This document shows positions 18,593 through 27,356 of a stretch of 64,000 nt of DNA, in pieces. The notes under the pieces were generated by a model that was given only the letters and a program-made list of their open reading frames with translations, did not search any database and was not told the DNA's origin. The stretch comes from RI-153 sp041391225 (GTDB lineage: Bacteria; Chloroflexota; Anaerolineae; Caldilineales; Caldilineaceae). Location of the stretch: assembly GCA_041391225.1 (NCBI GenBank), contig JAWKOL010000019.1, forward strand, positions 74,609 to 138,608. Reading direction: 5' to 3'. Positions within the stretch are counted from its first letter, which is position 1. Each line of letters begins with the position of its first letter. A program made the position numbers and the translations under genes.

Positions 18593-19890
18593 GTGCATAG
18601 CGCGCAAGGAATCTTCCACCGCCATCAACGTCTGTGCGATCTGTTCATCGCTGTGCGCGGCGGAGATATACCAGATCCCCCGCCCGATGAGACGCACGCC
18701 ACGCTTGAGCATTTCCAGGGTGAACTGACCGTAGCGTTCTTTGTCGCAGTGGATGGCGTAATCGCGGTAGTCGCGGATTTCGCTCAACTCGGTGAAAGAC
18801 ATGTGAAACGCCGTGGGCAACCCTGCACCAGGACGGGCATCCCCAGCCGCCCCACGATTTCCTGGATGCCGCCCATGAGATCGGCGCCGGTCTTCTCCAA
18901 GCGCCCGTAGATCGCCCCATTGTCTCGCTGCAACTCCGTCAACGCCGCCGCGGACGCCGCCATCGAAATGATGTTGCTGTTGAACGTGCCGGAATGGTTC
19001 ACATCTTTGGCGAAGCGTTCCATGTATTCGGCCTTGCCCACCAATGCGGCGTTGGCGAAACCGCCGGCCATCGCTTTGGCGAACGTCGCCAGATCGGGGA
19101 CGACGTCGAAGCGTCCTTGCGCGCCGTGCAGCCCCAGTCGGAAGCCGGTGATCACCTCGTCCATGAAGAGCAACGCGCCCGACTCATCGCACAGGCGACG
19201 CAAGCCCTGGAGAAAGCCCGGCTGTGGCGGAATCCCCCCGGTGTTGCACATCATGCCCTCGGTCATCACAGCGGCGATTTCGTGCCCCTGCGCGGCGAAG
19301 AGCGCCTCCACCGCGGACAGATCATTCCACGGCAACACGATGAACTCGTCCTGTACACTGGTGACCTGCCCGGCCGTCATCAAATGCGGGCGGGCAGGCG
19401 TGCGCGGCGTCGATTCGTCCACCGGCGGGGCCAGGCTGATGAGCACATTGTCGAACCAGCCGTGGTAATGCCCCTCGAAGCGTAGGATCTTGGTGCGCCC
19501 GGTGACCGCCCGCGCCAGGCGCATGGCCGCCTGCACCATCTCCGATCCACTCAGGCCAAAGCGGCAAAGCTCGGCGCAGGGGACCAGCCGCACCATCGCC
19601 TCGGCCACCTCGATCTCCAACGGATGTTGGCCGGCATAGAGCTGCCCTTGACGCATGGCCGCGTTGACAGCGTCGAGCACCGCCGGGTGCGAATGGCCCA
19701 GCAGCATCGGCCCCTGCCCCAGGACGTAGTCGATGTAGCCATTGCCGTCGACGTCGTAGATCATAGCGCCTTCGGCGCGCTCGAAGAAGAGCGGGAAGGG
19801 TTGGGCCTGCAGGCGCACGTTGCTGCTGACGCCGCCGGCCATGCTCTTTTTCGACTGCTCAAAGAGCGCATGTGAACGATTCCACTGCAT
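18590..19890 (-). CDS. Class-III PLP aminotransferase / glutamate-1-semialdehyde aminomutase-like (one frameshift)
   Basis: A PLP-dependent fold-type I enzyme. Visible landmarks: the N-terminus FEQSKKSMAGGVSSNVRLQ, GGPMLLG-like GQGPMLLGHSHPAV, LSGSEMVQAAMRLARAVTGR, HYHGWFDN, LLFMDEVITGFRLGLHGAQG (PLP Asp) and FAKAMAGGFANAALVG with the Schiff-base lysine. One missing base near 18820 splits off the last 75 residues (PTAFHMSFTELSEIRDYRDY and on). The product is about 433 residues. Family members include haem-synthesis HemL and many sugar or beta-amino-acid transaminases. The catabolic setting, last in the minus-strand cluster after two DapA-type genes, argues for the latter. An AGAGGA site precedes ATG 19890. 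Confidence 0.85.
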
Positions 19891-19925
19891 GGGGTAATCC
19901 TCTCTCTTGTGAATCAGGTTTTACT

Positions 19926-19995
19926 TCAGGTGTGACGCACTGGCCAAATCTGTGTCGAATGCCGGGGATCTTACCGGCCAGTGCGTCGCACCTGA
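19926..19995. repeat. Long imperfect hairpin between an aldolase and an aminotransferase gene
   Basis: The arms TCAGGTGTGACGCACTGGCC (19926-19945) and GGCCAGTGCGTCGCACCTGA (19976-19995) pair over 20 bases with one mismatch around a 30-base loop. They lie in the 119-base spacer between the DapA-like gene and the aminotransferase gene. There is no T-run, so this is not a standard terminator. Confidence 0.7.
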
Positions 19996-20009
19996 GCGTT
20001 ACTTGGTTT

Positions 20010-20934
20010 TTACAGAAATCCGTGCCGCCGCATCACCTCGGCCACCCGCTCCTCTTCGGCAGGTGAGAAGCTATGCAACGGCGCCAGCCTGCGTCGAGGC
20101 GATGACGCCCTTGACCTTAAGCCCGGTCTTAAAGCCACCCAACGCCGACGCCGAAAACGAATAGCCAGGGTCGCCCTGGCTGATCAGATCCCAGAAGCAG
20201 GTTAAGAGCCGTTCCTGCAACTGCGCGGCTTTGTCCAACGCGCCGGACATCGCCCAATTGTAAATCTGAACGTACTCGGCAGGGAAAATATTGCCCAGCC
20301 CAGGCACGCTACCATGCGCGCCCATCTGCAAACAGGAATCGACGATCAGCTCCGATCCGGTGAATACCCGAAAATCCGTCCCGCGCATGGTGACGATCAG
20401 GTGGCGGAATTGTTCGACAGCGCCGCTGCTATCTTTGACGCCGTCGACGACGCCTTCCTCGTGCAGCGCCTTCAACGTTTTCAGATCCAGTTTCACATTC
20501 ACCGTAGCGGGGACGTCGTAGGCGATCAGCGGCAGATCGACGGCGGCGCGCACGCCGCGGAAGTGATCCATGATCTCGGCCTGGCTGTTGCGGTGATAGA
20601 AGACACAGGACAGCACCAGCGCGTCGACGCCTGCCTCGCGCGCGGCGCGGGCGTTGTCGATGCAGCGGCTCGTAGACGTGTCGAGAATCCCGGCGAGGAT
20701 CGGCACCCGTCCACGCGCGGCGGACACGGTTTCGTCCAATAGCAGCTTCTTTTGGCGGTCGGTGAGCAGCGCAAATTCGCCGCTGGATCCCAGGGCAAAA
20801 ATGCCGTGGACGCCGCCGTCGATCAGGTGTTCCACCAACCGCCGCACCGACGGCACGTCGATTTCGCCGTCCTCGGTGAGCGGTGTACACATGGGTGGGA
20901 TGATTCCGTGGAGATTGAGTGATTGGGTAGGCAT
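20010..20934 (-). CDS. DapA/NanA-type aldolase (dihydrodipicolinate synthase family), frameshift at 3' end
   Basis: A class I (Schiff-base) TIM-barrel lyase. The N-terminus GIIPPMCTPLTEDGEIDV, FALGSSGEFALLTDRQ (the GTTGE substrate loop in variant form), YDVPATVNV (catalytic Tyr region) and GVVDGVKDSSG (Schiff-base Lys) are all present. The frame stops at 20071, but LHSFSPAEEERVAEVMRRHG and a stop at 20010 follow in the adjacent frame, so one indel lies near 20078. The total is about 308 residues. Members cleave or form keto-acids such as N-acetylneuraminate, 2-keto-3-deoxygluconate or dihydrodipicolinate. A paralogue lies next to it, so a catabolic aldolase role is more likely than lysine synthesis (inference). 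Confidence 0.87.
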
Positions 20935-20950
20935 TGTGGTCTCGTTTTAT

Positions 20951-21053
20951 GGGTGATTGGTGATTTGTGATTGGTGATTGGGAGATTCAGCGATTAGGCG
21001 ATTTCAGACCGTCGACAAGATCTGCCCCAGTCACCAATCACCAGTCACCAATC
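20951..21053. repeat. GATTGGT-family heptamer hairpin between two aldolase genes
   Basis: The left arm (20951-20983) repeats GGTGATT/GATTGGT. The right arm (21027-21053) repeats CAATCAC/CAGTCAC. The paralogous aldolase gene ends inside the right arm (stop 21031): its last codons LVTGDW are translated from the array. Confidence 0.7.
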
Positions 21054-21951
21054 CCTTCTCTCTGAAAAACAGTCGCAACCGCTCCACATCCACATCGCCC
21101 AAAGAGTGATACGGTTTGCGCCGCCAGCGTTGGGCCAGGCCGAAAATTTCGAGGGTGGCGTGGATGCCGGCGTCGAAACCGCCGGGGAGCGGGATGATCT
21201 GGTCGAAGAAGGGCATGTCGAATTCCTGGATCACGGCGACGGCGGCGGCGCGGTCTTCGCGCTGGATGGCCTGCCAGTAACGTTGCGCGATCTGCGGCGC
21301 GAAGACGGAAAAGGTGGACAGGTAGCCGGTGCAGCCGTAGGGCCAGGCGTCGAAGTGATTCTGCTTCTGCCCGCCCGCCAGCACCGCCCAGGACGATCCC
21401 ACCAGCGTCGCCAGCTTGCGCCCGAAGACACCGCACACGTCGTCCTTCACGGCGACGACGCCGGGGACTTCGTCGCGCAGGCGGGCGATGGTGGCGAGTC
21501 CACGCGGTTGGGATTGGGCGAAGAGGTTGGTCACCACCATCACCGGCAGCTCAGCGGCGACGGCGGCGTAGTGTTCAACCAGTGTATCGACCGTACACGA
21601 CCCGGCCCAATCGGGCGGCAGCACCATGAGTACGTCCGCGCCCAGATCGCGGCAAGCGCGAGCGAAGTCGACAGTCTGCGTCGTGGCCCACGCCCGATCT
21701 GCGGCGACGACTGGCACACGCCGTGCCGCCTGTGCCACCACCACCCGGGTGACGTCCATCACCTCGGCGTCGCTAAGCAGGGAGTAGAGGCTGTTGCCGA
21801 AGGTGAGCATCAGCGCCGCCGCCTGGCCTTCGACGGCAAAATCGACCATACGCCGCAGTGATGGATAGTCGATTTCGCCATCCTGAAGGAAAGGCGTGTG
21901 GACGGACGCAATCGGCCCGCTCAGGGCGGCGCGCAAGGGGTGGACGGTCAT
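21031..21951 (-). CDS. DapA-family aldolase, second paralogue
   Basis: A 306-residue TIM-barrel lyase-like protein: GPIASVHTPFLQDGEIDYPS, LMLTFGNSLYSLLSDAE (a divergent substrate loop lacking the GTTGE motif), VLMVLPPDW, TNLFAQSQP (where the catalytic Tyr usually sits) and VVAVKDDVCG (Schiff-base Lys candidate). The weak Thr-Thr loop suggests a changed specificity. Its ATG overlaps the stop of the aspartoacylase-like gene (ATGA), so the two are coupled. The C-terminal residues LVTGDW and the stop codon derive from a heptamer repeat array. The substrate is unknown. Confidence 0.83.
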   Translation of the reverse strand: MTVHPLRAALSGPIASVHTPFLQDGEIDYPSLRRMVDFAVEGQAAALMLTFGNSLYSLLSDAEVMDVTRVVVAQAARRVPVVAADRAWATTQTVDFARACRDLGADVLMVLPPDWAGSCTVDTLVEHYAAVAAELPVMVVTNLFAQSQPRGLATIARLRDEVPGVVAVKDDVCGVFGRKLATLVGSSWAVLAGGQKQNHFDAWPYGCTGYLSTFSVFAPQIAQRYWQAIQREDRAAAVAVIQEFDMPFFDQIIPLPGGFDAGIHATLEIFGLAQRWRRKPYHSLGDVDVERLRLFFREKGLVTGDW

Positions 21952-22940
21952 GGCGCGGCTCCTTCGTAGCGATTGGTGATGTGGACCAGTCCATCGCCCA
22001 CGTGGACACGATGGACGCGGCGCAACATGATCACCACGCCGGCGCGCTCGGCGCGAATCTCAGCCGTCACGTCGCCGAAGAAGTCGGTGATCACGCCCAA
22101 CTGCGCGCCTGCTTCCACTTCGTCGAGCAGCGCAACCGTGGCGCGGAAATAGCCGGCTACAGGCGCGCTGTGGATCGTATCGAGGTTGCCGTCGCCGATC
22201 AGGTGGTGGGTGAGCGGACGTGGTCCTGGCGCGTGGTCGATCATGCCCAGGTGCGCCATCACGTTGAGGACGCCATCGGCGAAACAGGCCACGTCGTCGG
22301 GGCGGGCGTAGCCACCGCCGGGCGCTTCGGTGTAGAGCGACGGTACCCCCAGATCCGTGGCGGCAGAGATAGACCGTCCTGGCGGCACAGGCAGCGGGTG
22401 TCCCCACAGGATGGGCGCGCCGAAGGCCCGCGCCGCGGCCAACGACCGCTGCCCCAGGTCGCCGTCGTCGTGGATGTAGCCGATGAGGGTGGGGATCTCC
22501 GCGGCCACGCCGCCGCTGTGCAGATCGATGAAGAGATCGGCATGGGCCAGTAGATTGCGCGTGATCCAGTCGGCGATGCGCTGCGTGATCGATCCGTTGG
22601 CGTCACCGGGGAAGACGCGCGCAAGGTTCAGCCCGTCCACAGGGCTGCTGCGCTGCGACGTTTCGTAGGCGGGGACATTGCACACCGGCACCAGGAGCAA
22701 CGTCCCCCGCAATTCCGCCGGGGACACCCGCGCGTAGATCTGTGGGATCGCCTCGATGCCTTCGTACTCGTCGCCGTGGACTGCCGCCGTCACCGCCAGC
22801 GTGGGGCCGGGGCGTGCGCCGGTCACCGTGAGCAGGGGCAAGCGCCAAGATCCGCCGTCCGCGCGCCCGGCGACGGCGACGCGGCGACTCTCTTTGTGTC
22901 CACGCGGGAGTTGGGTTGGATCAAGGTCTTCGGTGTGCAT
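21948..22940 (-). CDS. Succinylglutamate desuccinylase/aspartoacylase-family metalloprotein
   Basis: A zinc carboxypeptidase-like fold (AstE/AspA family). The first zinc ligands are in AAVHGDEYEGIEAIP (H..E) and a further ligand is in LFIDLHSGGVAAE. A C-terminal barrel domain (FRATVALLDEVEAGAQLG) is typical of the AstE_AspA-type hydrolases that act on N-acyl amino acids or sugar derivatives. From ATG 22940 the protein is 330 residues; a more upstream in-frame ATG (22979) falls in repeat sequence and is rejected. It lies between the class-IV aminotransferase and an aldolase gene, all on one strand. A deacylase role in the same pathway is inferred. Confidence 0.83.
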   Translation of the reverse strand: MHTEDLDPTQLPRGHKESRRVAVAGRADGGSWRLPLLTVTGARPGPTLAVTAAVHGDEYEGIEAIPQIYARVSPAELRGTLLLVPVCNVPAYETSQRSSPVDGLNLARVFPGDANGSITQRIADWITRNLLAHADLFIDLHSGGVAAEIPTLIGYIHDDGDLGQRSLAAARAFGAPILWGHPLPVPPGRSISAATDLGVPSLYTEAPGGGYARPDDVACFADGVLNVMAHLGMIDHAPGPRPLTHHLIGDGNLDTIHSAPVAGYFRATVALLDEVEAGAQLGVITDFFGDVTAEIRAERAGVVIMLRRVHRVHVGDGLVHITNRYEGAAP

Positions 22941-22961
22941 GTTGAGTATCCAGTGGTGGGT

Positions 22962-23044
22962 GAGTAATGCGCAATTCATTGAGCACGTTCAGTTGGATTG
23001 GAGCGATCTGCTCTGGGTTACGCATTACGCATCACGCATTACGC
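22962..23044. repeat. GCGTAAT-family heptamer inverted repeat
   Basis: The left arm GAGTAATGCGCAATTC starts at 22962. The right arm (23017-23044) reads TTACGCA, TTACGCA, TCACGCA, TTACGC. The class-IV aminotransferase gene ends inside the right arm: its last codons VMRDA and stop TAA (23025) are heptamer sequence. Confidence 0.65.
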
Positions 23045-23960
23045 TAACCTGCGCCATAGCTTGGGCCACGATATCTACACCTACGTATTCGCTCCAGGCG
23101 GCGAGCAGGCGTTTTGTCACTGCGCCCACGACGCCATCGCCCACAGGCAGGCCGTTGATGCGGGTGGCGGGCATGATGCAGTAGGGTGTGCTGGTGAAGA
23201 AGGCTTCGTCGGCGGTGTAGATGTTGTACAGTTGGAAGTCGATCTCCTGGCTACGGATGCCGATTTCGTCCGCCAGTTCGAGGACGGTGGCGCGGCTGAC
23301 GCCGGCCAGGGCATTGCGCGTGGGCGGCGTCTTGAGCACGCCATCGGCAACGATAAAGAAGTTGCCGCCCTTGTTTTCGGCCACGTTACCGTCCATGTCG
23401 AGCAGGATGCCCTGCGCCTGGGGATCGACCAACTTCACCTCGATTTCGGCCAGCGTGTAGGCCATGCGGCTGCGGTTCTTGATGCGGGCGTCGAGAGCCT
23501 GACCGGGCATGGCGCGGCTGAACGGGGTGACGGCGTGGCAGCCGTCCACGTAGAAGCGCGCCCAATCGGTGAGGATCATGGGCTGGGTGTGGATGATCAC
23601 CGTCGCCGCCGACTGCTGTTTGGTGGGATCCGCCCCGGCGATGGAGCGCCCACGAGAGATGTTGTGGACGATCCAGCAGTCTTCGTGCGCGGCCATGCGT
23701 GGCAGGTTGGTTTCCAGCACGCGCAGGGTGATGTCGGTCATCTCGGCCGGGGACAGGCCGGGATCGATGCGTGTTACCTTGAGCGACTTGTACAGGCGGC
23801 CGATGTGCTCGTCCAGCTTAAACGGACGGTGCGCAAAGGTACGCGTCGACTCGGTGACGGTGTCGCCCAGCATCACGGCGGCGTCGAAAACCGAGATCTT
23901 GGCGTCTTCGGGGGCGAAGAACTCGCCGTTGATGTAGACAAGATGGCCGTTGTTCATCAT
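23025..23960 (-). CDS. Class-IV PLP aminotransferase (branched-chain / D-amino-acid type)
   Basis: A fold-type IV PLP enzyme: VYINGEFFAPEDAKISVFDA at the start, FKLDEHIGRLYKSLK, DARIKNRSRMAY with the Schiff-base lysine, GILLDMDGNVAENKGGNFF (the glutamate contacting PLP, typical of this fold) and LADEIGIRSQEIDFQLYNIY. At 311 residues it fits IlvE, D-amino-acid transaminase and aminodeoxychorismate lyase, which cannot be separated by eye. A GAGAGG ribosome-binding site precedes ATG 23960. It is upstream of the aspartoacylase-like and aldolase genes. Confidence 0.88.
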   Translation of the reverse strand: MMNNGHLVYINGEFFAPEDAKISVFDAAVMLGDTVTESTRTFAHRPFKLDEHIGRLYKSLKVTRIDPGLSPAEMTDITLRVLETNLPRMAAHEDCWIVHNISRGRSIAGADPTKQQSAATVIIHTQPMILTDWARFYVDGCHAVTPFSRAMPGQALDARIKNRSRMAYTLAEIEVKLVDPQAQGILLDMDGNVAENKGGNFFIVADGVLKTPPTRNALAGVSRATVLELADEIGIRSQEIDFQLYNIYTADEAFFTSTPYCIMPATRINGLPVGDGVVGAVTKRLLAAWSEYVGVDIVAQAMAQVSVMRDA

Positions 23961-23983
23961 GGTTCATCCTCTCGATGTGTAAA

Positions 23984-24082
23984 GGATAGAACGCGGATTA
24001 GGCGGATTGAGCGGATCAAAGCGGATTTTCAGAATAAATCCGCCTGAATCCGCCAAATCCGCTCAATCCGCGTTCTATCCTC
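23984..24082. repeat. TAGAACGCGG nonamer hairpin between sialidase and aminotransferase genes
   Basis: The left arm (23984-24029) is GATAGAACGCGGATTAGG followed by further GCGGATTNN nonamers. The right arm (24035-24081) is the inverse and ends with GCGTTCTATCC. The arms are about 45 bases with a very short centre. The sialidase gene ends in it: its stop TAG (24077-24075) is the first triplet of the minus-strand TAGAACGCGG. Confidence 0.7.
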
Positions 24083-25148
24083 CTGCCATACCTACCCAAT
24101 CCAGATCGAATCGCACCAAATTCCAATCGATGTTGTTGGTGGTCTGGCGGCGGGTGATGCGGTGGTAAGCCACGAGCACGCCGCCGTCCGCCGTCTGCAC
24201 AGGACAGGGGTAGCGGGTGTGGGTGTTCTCGGGTTCGCCAGGACGGCGCTGCACCACCAAGCGGGGGACGCTCCAGGTCTGCGCTTCGTCGGCGGAGAGG
24301 GCGGCGTGCAGTTGCCAACGGGCGTAGCTGGCCCCTTCGCCGCGGAACGGTTCGCCGTAGAGGTTGTTCCACAGCATGAGGATGCGCCCATCGCGCAGAC
24401 GCAACAGGCCGGCGGGCGCGTTCGACGCCACGATGCGCGTCGGCTGCGGTGGCGTCCACACAGCGCCGTCGTGGGAGAAGCTTTCCCAGAAGTAGCCGGT
24501 GACGGTGCGGATCAGCATCCAAACCAGGCCGCTTTTGAGTTCGATTACCACCGGCTCAATTGCACCCGATTCCATAAACGCACCGCCCACGTCGACGCGG
24601 CAATCGTTGGACGTGTGCCAATTCTGCCCGCCGTCATCAGAGTAGACGACGCGGCTGACGCACATGCCCGATGTGCTGTGCGGATCGAAATACGAGAGCG
24701 GCACGAGGATGCGTCCACTGCGCAGTTGCACGGCGGAATTGAGTGCGCCGGTGTAGGCTGCGCCGAAGTCGATACGTTGCAGCGGCATCCAATGCTGCCC
24801 CCCGTCCGCGCTGACAGTGTGGAGCAGGTGACTGTGCCATCCTTCACCGTCGCGGTTGAGGCTGAAGACGCGCAGACAAAAGACATGCAACCGACCGTCA
24901 CCGTCAACTAGCGGGAAATTCCAGCCGGGTACGCCCGGCCCTGCTGGATGTTGGAAAGCCGGCTGCGGTGCTGTCCACGTGCGCCCGCCGTCCTCGGAAA
25001 AGCGCAGGTAAACCCACAGCGGTGGTCTGTCTTCGGTCAGGTTGTCGCGTCCGCTTTGTTCGGTGCAAAAAGTGACGATCCGTCCGTCGGGCAACGCCGC
25101 CAGCGTACCGATATAACCGTCAACCGTGATTTCTTCGGGGGTAGGCAT
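24075..25148 (-). CDS. Sialidase / BNR-repeat glycoside hydrolase-like protein
   Basis: A six-bladed beta-propeller of the sialidase/neuraminidase superfamily. Asp-box motifs are visible: SEDGGRTWTAP, SADGGQHWMPL, SDDGGQNWHTS and a weaker SADEAQTWSVP. The protein is 357 residues without an obvious signal peptide, so it may act on imported oligomers in the cytoplasm or be a non-catalytic relative. A GGAG site eight bases before ATG 25148 supports the start. Next to a NanA/DapA-type aldolase pair it suggests sialic-acid-like or other glycoside breakdown, but many BNR proteins have other substrates. A 40-residue piece of a related protein lies directly upstream (25281-25400). Confidence 0.8.
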   Translation of the reverse strand: MPTPEEITVDGYIGTLAALPDGRIVTFCTEQSGRDNLTEDRPPLWVYLRFSEDGGRTWTAPQPAFQHPAGPGVPGWNFPLVDGDGRLHVFCLRVFSLNRDGEGWHSHLLHTVSADGGQHWMPLQRIDFGAAYTGALNSAVQLRSGRILVPLSYFDPHSTSGMCVSRVVYSDDGGQNWHTSNDCRVDVGGAFMESGAIEPVVIELKSGLVWMLIRTVTGYFWESFSHDGAVWTPPQPTRIVASNAPAGLLRLRDGRILMLWNNLYGEPFRGEGASYARWQLHAALSADEAQTWSVPRLVVQRRPGEPENTHTRYPCPVQTADGGVLVAYHRITRRQTTNNIDWNLVRFDLDWVGMAGG

Positions 25149-25187
25149 GATCTACTCCAGTCATGAAAGCCCAATGGAACGGGAGGG

Positions 25188-25275
25188 GAATAGAACGCGG
25201 ATTCAGCGGATTGGGCGGATTTCCAGAGAAATCCGTTTGATCCGCCCAATCCGCTCGATCCGCGTTCTATTCTCA
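25188..25275. repeat. TAGAACGCGG nonamer hairpin upstream of the sialidase gene
   Basis: The left arm (25188-25224) is GGAATAGAACGCGG followed by GCGGATTNN nonamers. The right arm (25229-25273) is the inverse, ending GCGTTCTATTC. The centre is about four bases. A further TTCTATTC (25279-25286) overlaps the stop of the sialidase fragment. Confidence 0.65.
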
Positions 25276-25280
25276 GCGTT

Positions 25281-25400
25281 CTATTCTTCTGCATCGCTCA
25301 GCCAATCAGGATCGACGCATACAATTTCGCGGATGGGGTGCATCCAGTCGCGCCCTTCGCGTGCGTAGACACGGTGGTACATGAGCACGATGTGGCCGAT
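25281..25400 (-). pseudogene. C-terminal fragment of a second sialidase-like gene
   Basis: About 40 residues are open: HIVLMYHRVYAREGRDWMH, then HPIREIVCVDPDWLSDAEE and stop TAG at 25281. The part VLMYHRV resembles VLVAYHRI near the end of the adjacent intact sialidase, so this looks like the 3' remnant of a paralogue whose front half was lost. Upstream it runs into a GATGATGGG repeat array with no start. Its stop TAG is again the first triplet of a TAGAACGC motif. Confidence 0.45.
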
Positions 25401-25475
25401 GATGGGATGATGCGATGATGGGATAATTGCCTTACTCCGAAACAGCCATCATCCCTATCATCCCCATCATCCCAT
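25398..25475. repeat. ATGATGGG repeat hairpin at the 3' end of a permease gene
   Basis: The left arm GATGATGGGATGATGC (from 25398) and the right arm (25447-25475, ending CCCCATCATCCCAT) are inverted, with 7-9-base units. The permease stop TAG (25478-25476) directly precedes the right arm when read on the minus strand. Confidence 0.6.
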
Positions 25476-26339
25476 CTACTTCCTCGTCAACCGCGGATCC
25501 AACGCATCGCGCAGCGCGTCGCCGATGAAGTTGATGCTGAGCACGGTGATCATGATCATGATGCCAGGGGGCAGCCACAGCCACGGCATGCGCTCAAGGA
25601 CAGTGAGCGATTGGGCTTCGGTGAGCATGTTGCCCCAGGTGGCGGTGGGGATCTGCACGCCGATGCCTAAGAAGCTCAACGCCGCTTCGGTGAGGATCGC
25701 CCCAGCCACAAAGAAGGTGCCCGCCACGATGATGGGCGCCACCACGTTGGGCAGAATGTGACGCAGCACGATGCGGTTGGTGGGAATGCCCAGGCACTGC
25801 GCTGCCAGCACAAAATCGCGGCGGCGTAGACTGAGCGTTTCCCCGCGCACGACGCGACAGGTACCCGTCCACCCGAAGACGCCGATGACGATCATGACGT
25901 TGGTGATGCTCGGCCCCACCGCCGCCACCACGGTGATGATGATGATCAGCGTGGGGATGGTCATCACCACATCGGTGAACCGCATGATCCAGAAATCCAC
26001 CTGCCCGCCGTAGAAACCGCTGAACAGCCCCAACAACGTGCCGATGCCAATCGCGATCCCTGCGGCGACGAGGCCGACCGAAAGCGAGATGCGAGCGCCG
26101 AAGATCAGGCGGCTGAGCACATCACGCCCTGCGCCGTCGGTGCCGAGCCAGTGCGCGGCGGACGGCGCGTCCTTGATCGCTTTGACGTCAATGCGGTGGG
26201 GTTCGTAGGGCGCGATCAACGGCGCGGCCACAGCGCACAAGATCAGCGCCAGCAGCAGCACGCTGCCCAACACGGCAAGCTTGTGCCGCGAGAAGCGTTG
26301 CCAAAAGCGCGACTGGAAAAAGCCACGGCGCTTTTCCAC
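25476..26339 (-). CDS. Peptide-type ABC transporter permease DppC-like (importer 2)
   Basis: A BPD_transp_1 permease with the OppC_N start (FWQRFSRHKLAVLGSVLLLA). The hallmark HWLGTDGAGRDVLSRLIFGA and the EAA loop with RRRDFVLAAQCLGIPTNRI are present, plus GAILTEAALSFLGIGVQIP and the C-terminal INFIGDALRDALDPRL. At 287 residues it is normal. It follows the DppB-like gene on the same strand. Dpp/Opp-type systems in this setting often carry oligosaccharides rather than peptides. No cognate ATPase gene is near. Confidence 0.92.
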   Translation of the reverse strand: MEKRRGFFQSRFWQRFSRHKLAVLGSVLLLALILCAVAAPLIAPYEPHRIDVKAIKDAPSAAHWLGTDGAGRDVLSRLIFGARISLSVGLVAAGIAIGIGTLLGLFSGFYGGQVDFWIMRFTDVVMTIPTLIIIITVVAAVGPSITNVMIVIGVFGWTGTCRVVRGETLSLRRRDFVLAAQCLGIPTNRIVLRHILPNVVAPIIVAGTFFVAGAILTEAALSFLGIGVQIPTATWGNMLTEAQSLTVLERMPWLWLPPGIMIMITVLSINFIGDALRDALDPRLTRK

Positions 26340-26389
26340 CGTCCCGCGCCGGGAGAAATCGTCAGAGTAGAAGCGTTGTTGGACATGAT

Positions 26390-27346
26390 TTATGTATACC
26401 GAATCCGCGGATCCACCACCGCATACGCGATATCCGCCAGCAGGTTGCTAAACAGCACCATCAACGACGCAATCAGCGCCACGCCCATGAGGATCGGATA
26501 ATCGCGCTGGTTGATGGCGGCGATGGCCATCTGCCCCATGCCGGGCCAGGCGAAGATGTGTTCCACGATCACCGAGCCGCCCACCAGCGAGGGCAGACTC
26601 AGCCCCACAACAGTGATCACCGTGATCAGCGCGTTGCGGAAGCCGTGACGCACCACGATGGCGGTGGGGCGCAGTCCTTTGGCTTTGGCGGTAACCATGT
26701 AGTCCTGGCTCAGCACTTCCAACATGCTGGATCGGGTGTAGCGCAGGAAGCCAGCGATACGATCCAAGCCCAACACCAACGCAGGCAGGATCAGATGATG
26801 CAGCCGTTCCAGCACGAAGTTCGATGCATCGGGATCGCCCAATCCATGCGAAGGCAGCAGCTTGAATTGCAGAGCAAAAATGTAGATCGCGCCCAACGCC
26901 AGCCAGAAATTGGGCGTGGAAATGCCGGTAAAGGCGGTGAACGTCAGCACATAATCCAGCTTCGAGTACTGGTAGAGTGCCGACAACACGCCCAACGGAA
27001 TGCCGATGCCGATGGCAATCAGCAGCGCGGTGACGGTCAATTGCAGCGTGGCAGGCAGGCGCTGCGCCACGCGATCGATCACCGGCTCGCCGCTGCGATA
27101 GGAATAGCCCAGGTTCCCCTGCACCGCCTGCGTCAGCCAGATGCCATAGCGCACGAGGACAGGCTGATCCAGCCCCAACGCCTTGCGCTTCGCCTCCAAC
27201 TCGCCCGGCTCCATCGCCACACTGGGATCCACCATCGCATCGATAGGATCGCCAGGGGCCAGGTTGTAGGCAATAAACGTGATAAACGTGATCCCCAACA
27301 ACACCGGAATGTTGATCAACAGCCGGCGTAGAATGTACTTTGCCAC
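26390..27346 (-). CDS. Peptide-type ABC transporter permease DppB-like (importer 2)
   Basis: A membrane permease beginning VAKYILRRLLINIPVLLGIT, with the family motif APGDPIDAM, EAA-loop TRSSMLEVLSQDYMVTAKAK, RNALITVITVVGLSLPSL and C-terminal LLADIAYAVVDPRI. The frame is open upstream into repeat sequence. GTG at 27346 is preferred because AAGGAG lies about seven bases before it; this gives 318 residues. It is encoded between the binding protein (375-base structured spacer) and the DppC-like gene. Confidence 0.92.
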   Translation of the reverse strand: MAKYILRRLLINIPVLLGITFITFIAYNLAPGDPIDAMVDPSVAMEPGELEAKRKALGLDQPVLVRYGIWLTQAVQGNLGYSYRSGEPVIDRVAQRLPATLQLTVTALLIAIGIGIPLGVLSALYQYSKLDYVLTFTAFTGISTPNFWLALGAIYIFALQFKLLPSHGLGDPDASNFVLERLHHLILPALVLGLDRIAGFLRYTRSSMLEVLSQDYMVTAKAKGLRPTAIVVRHGFRNALITVITVVGLSLPSLVGGSVIVEHIFAWPGMGQMAIAAINQRDYPILMGVALIASLMVLFSNLLADIAYAVVDPRIRYT

Positions 27347-27356
27347 GGTGTGCTCC

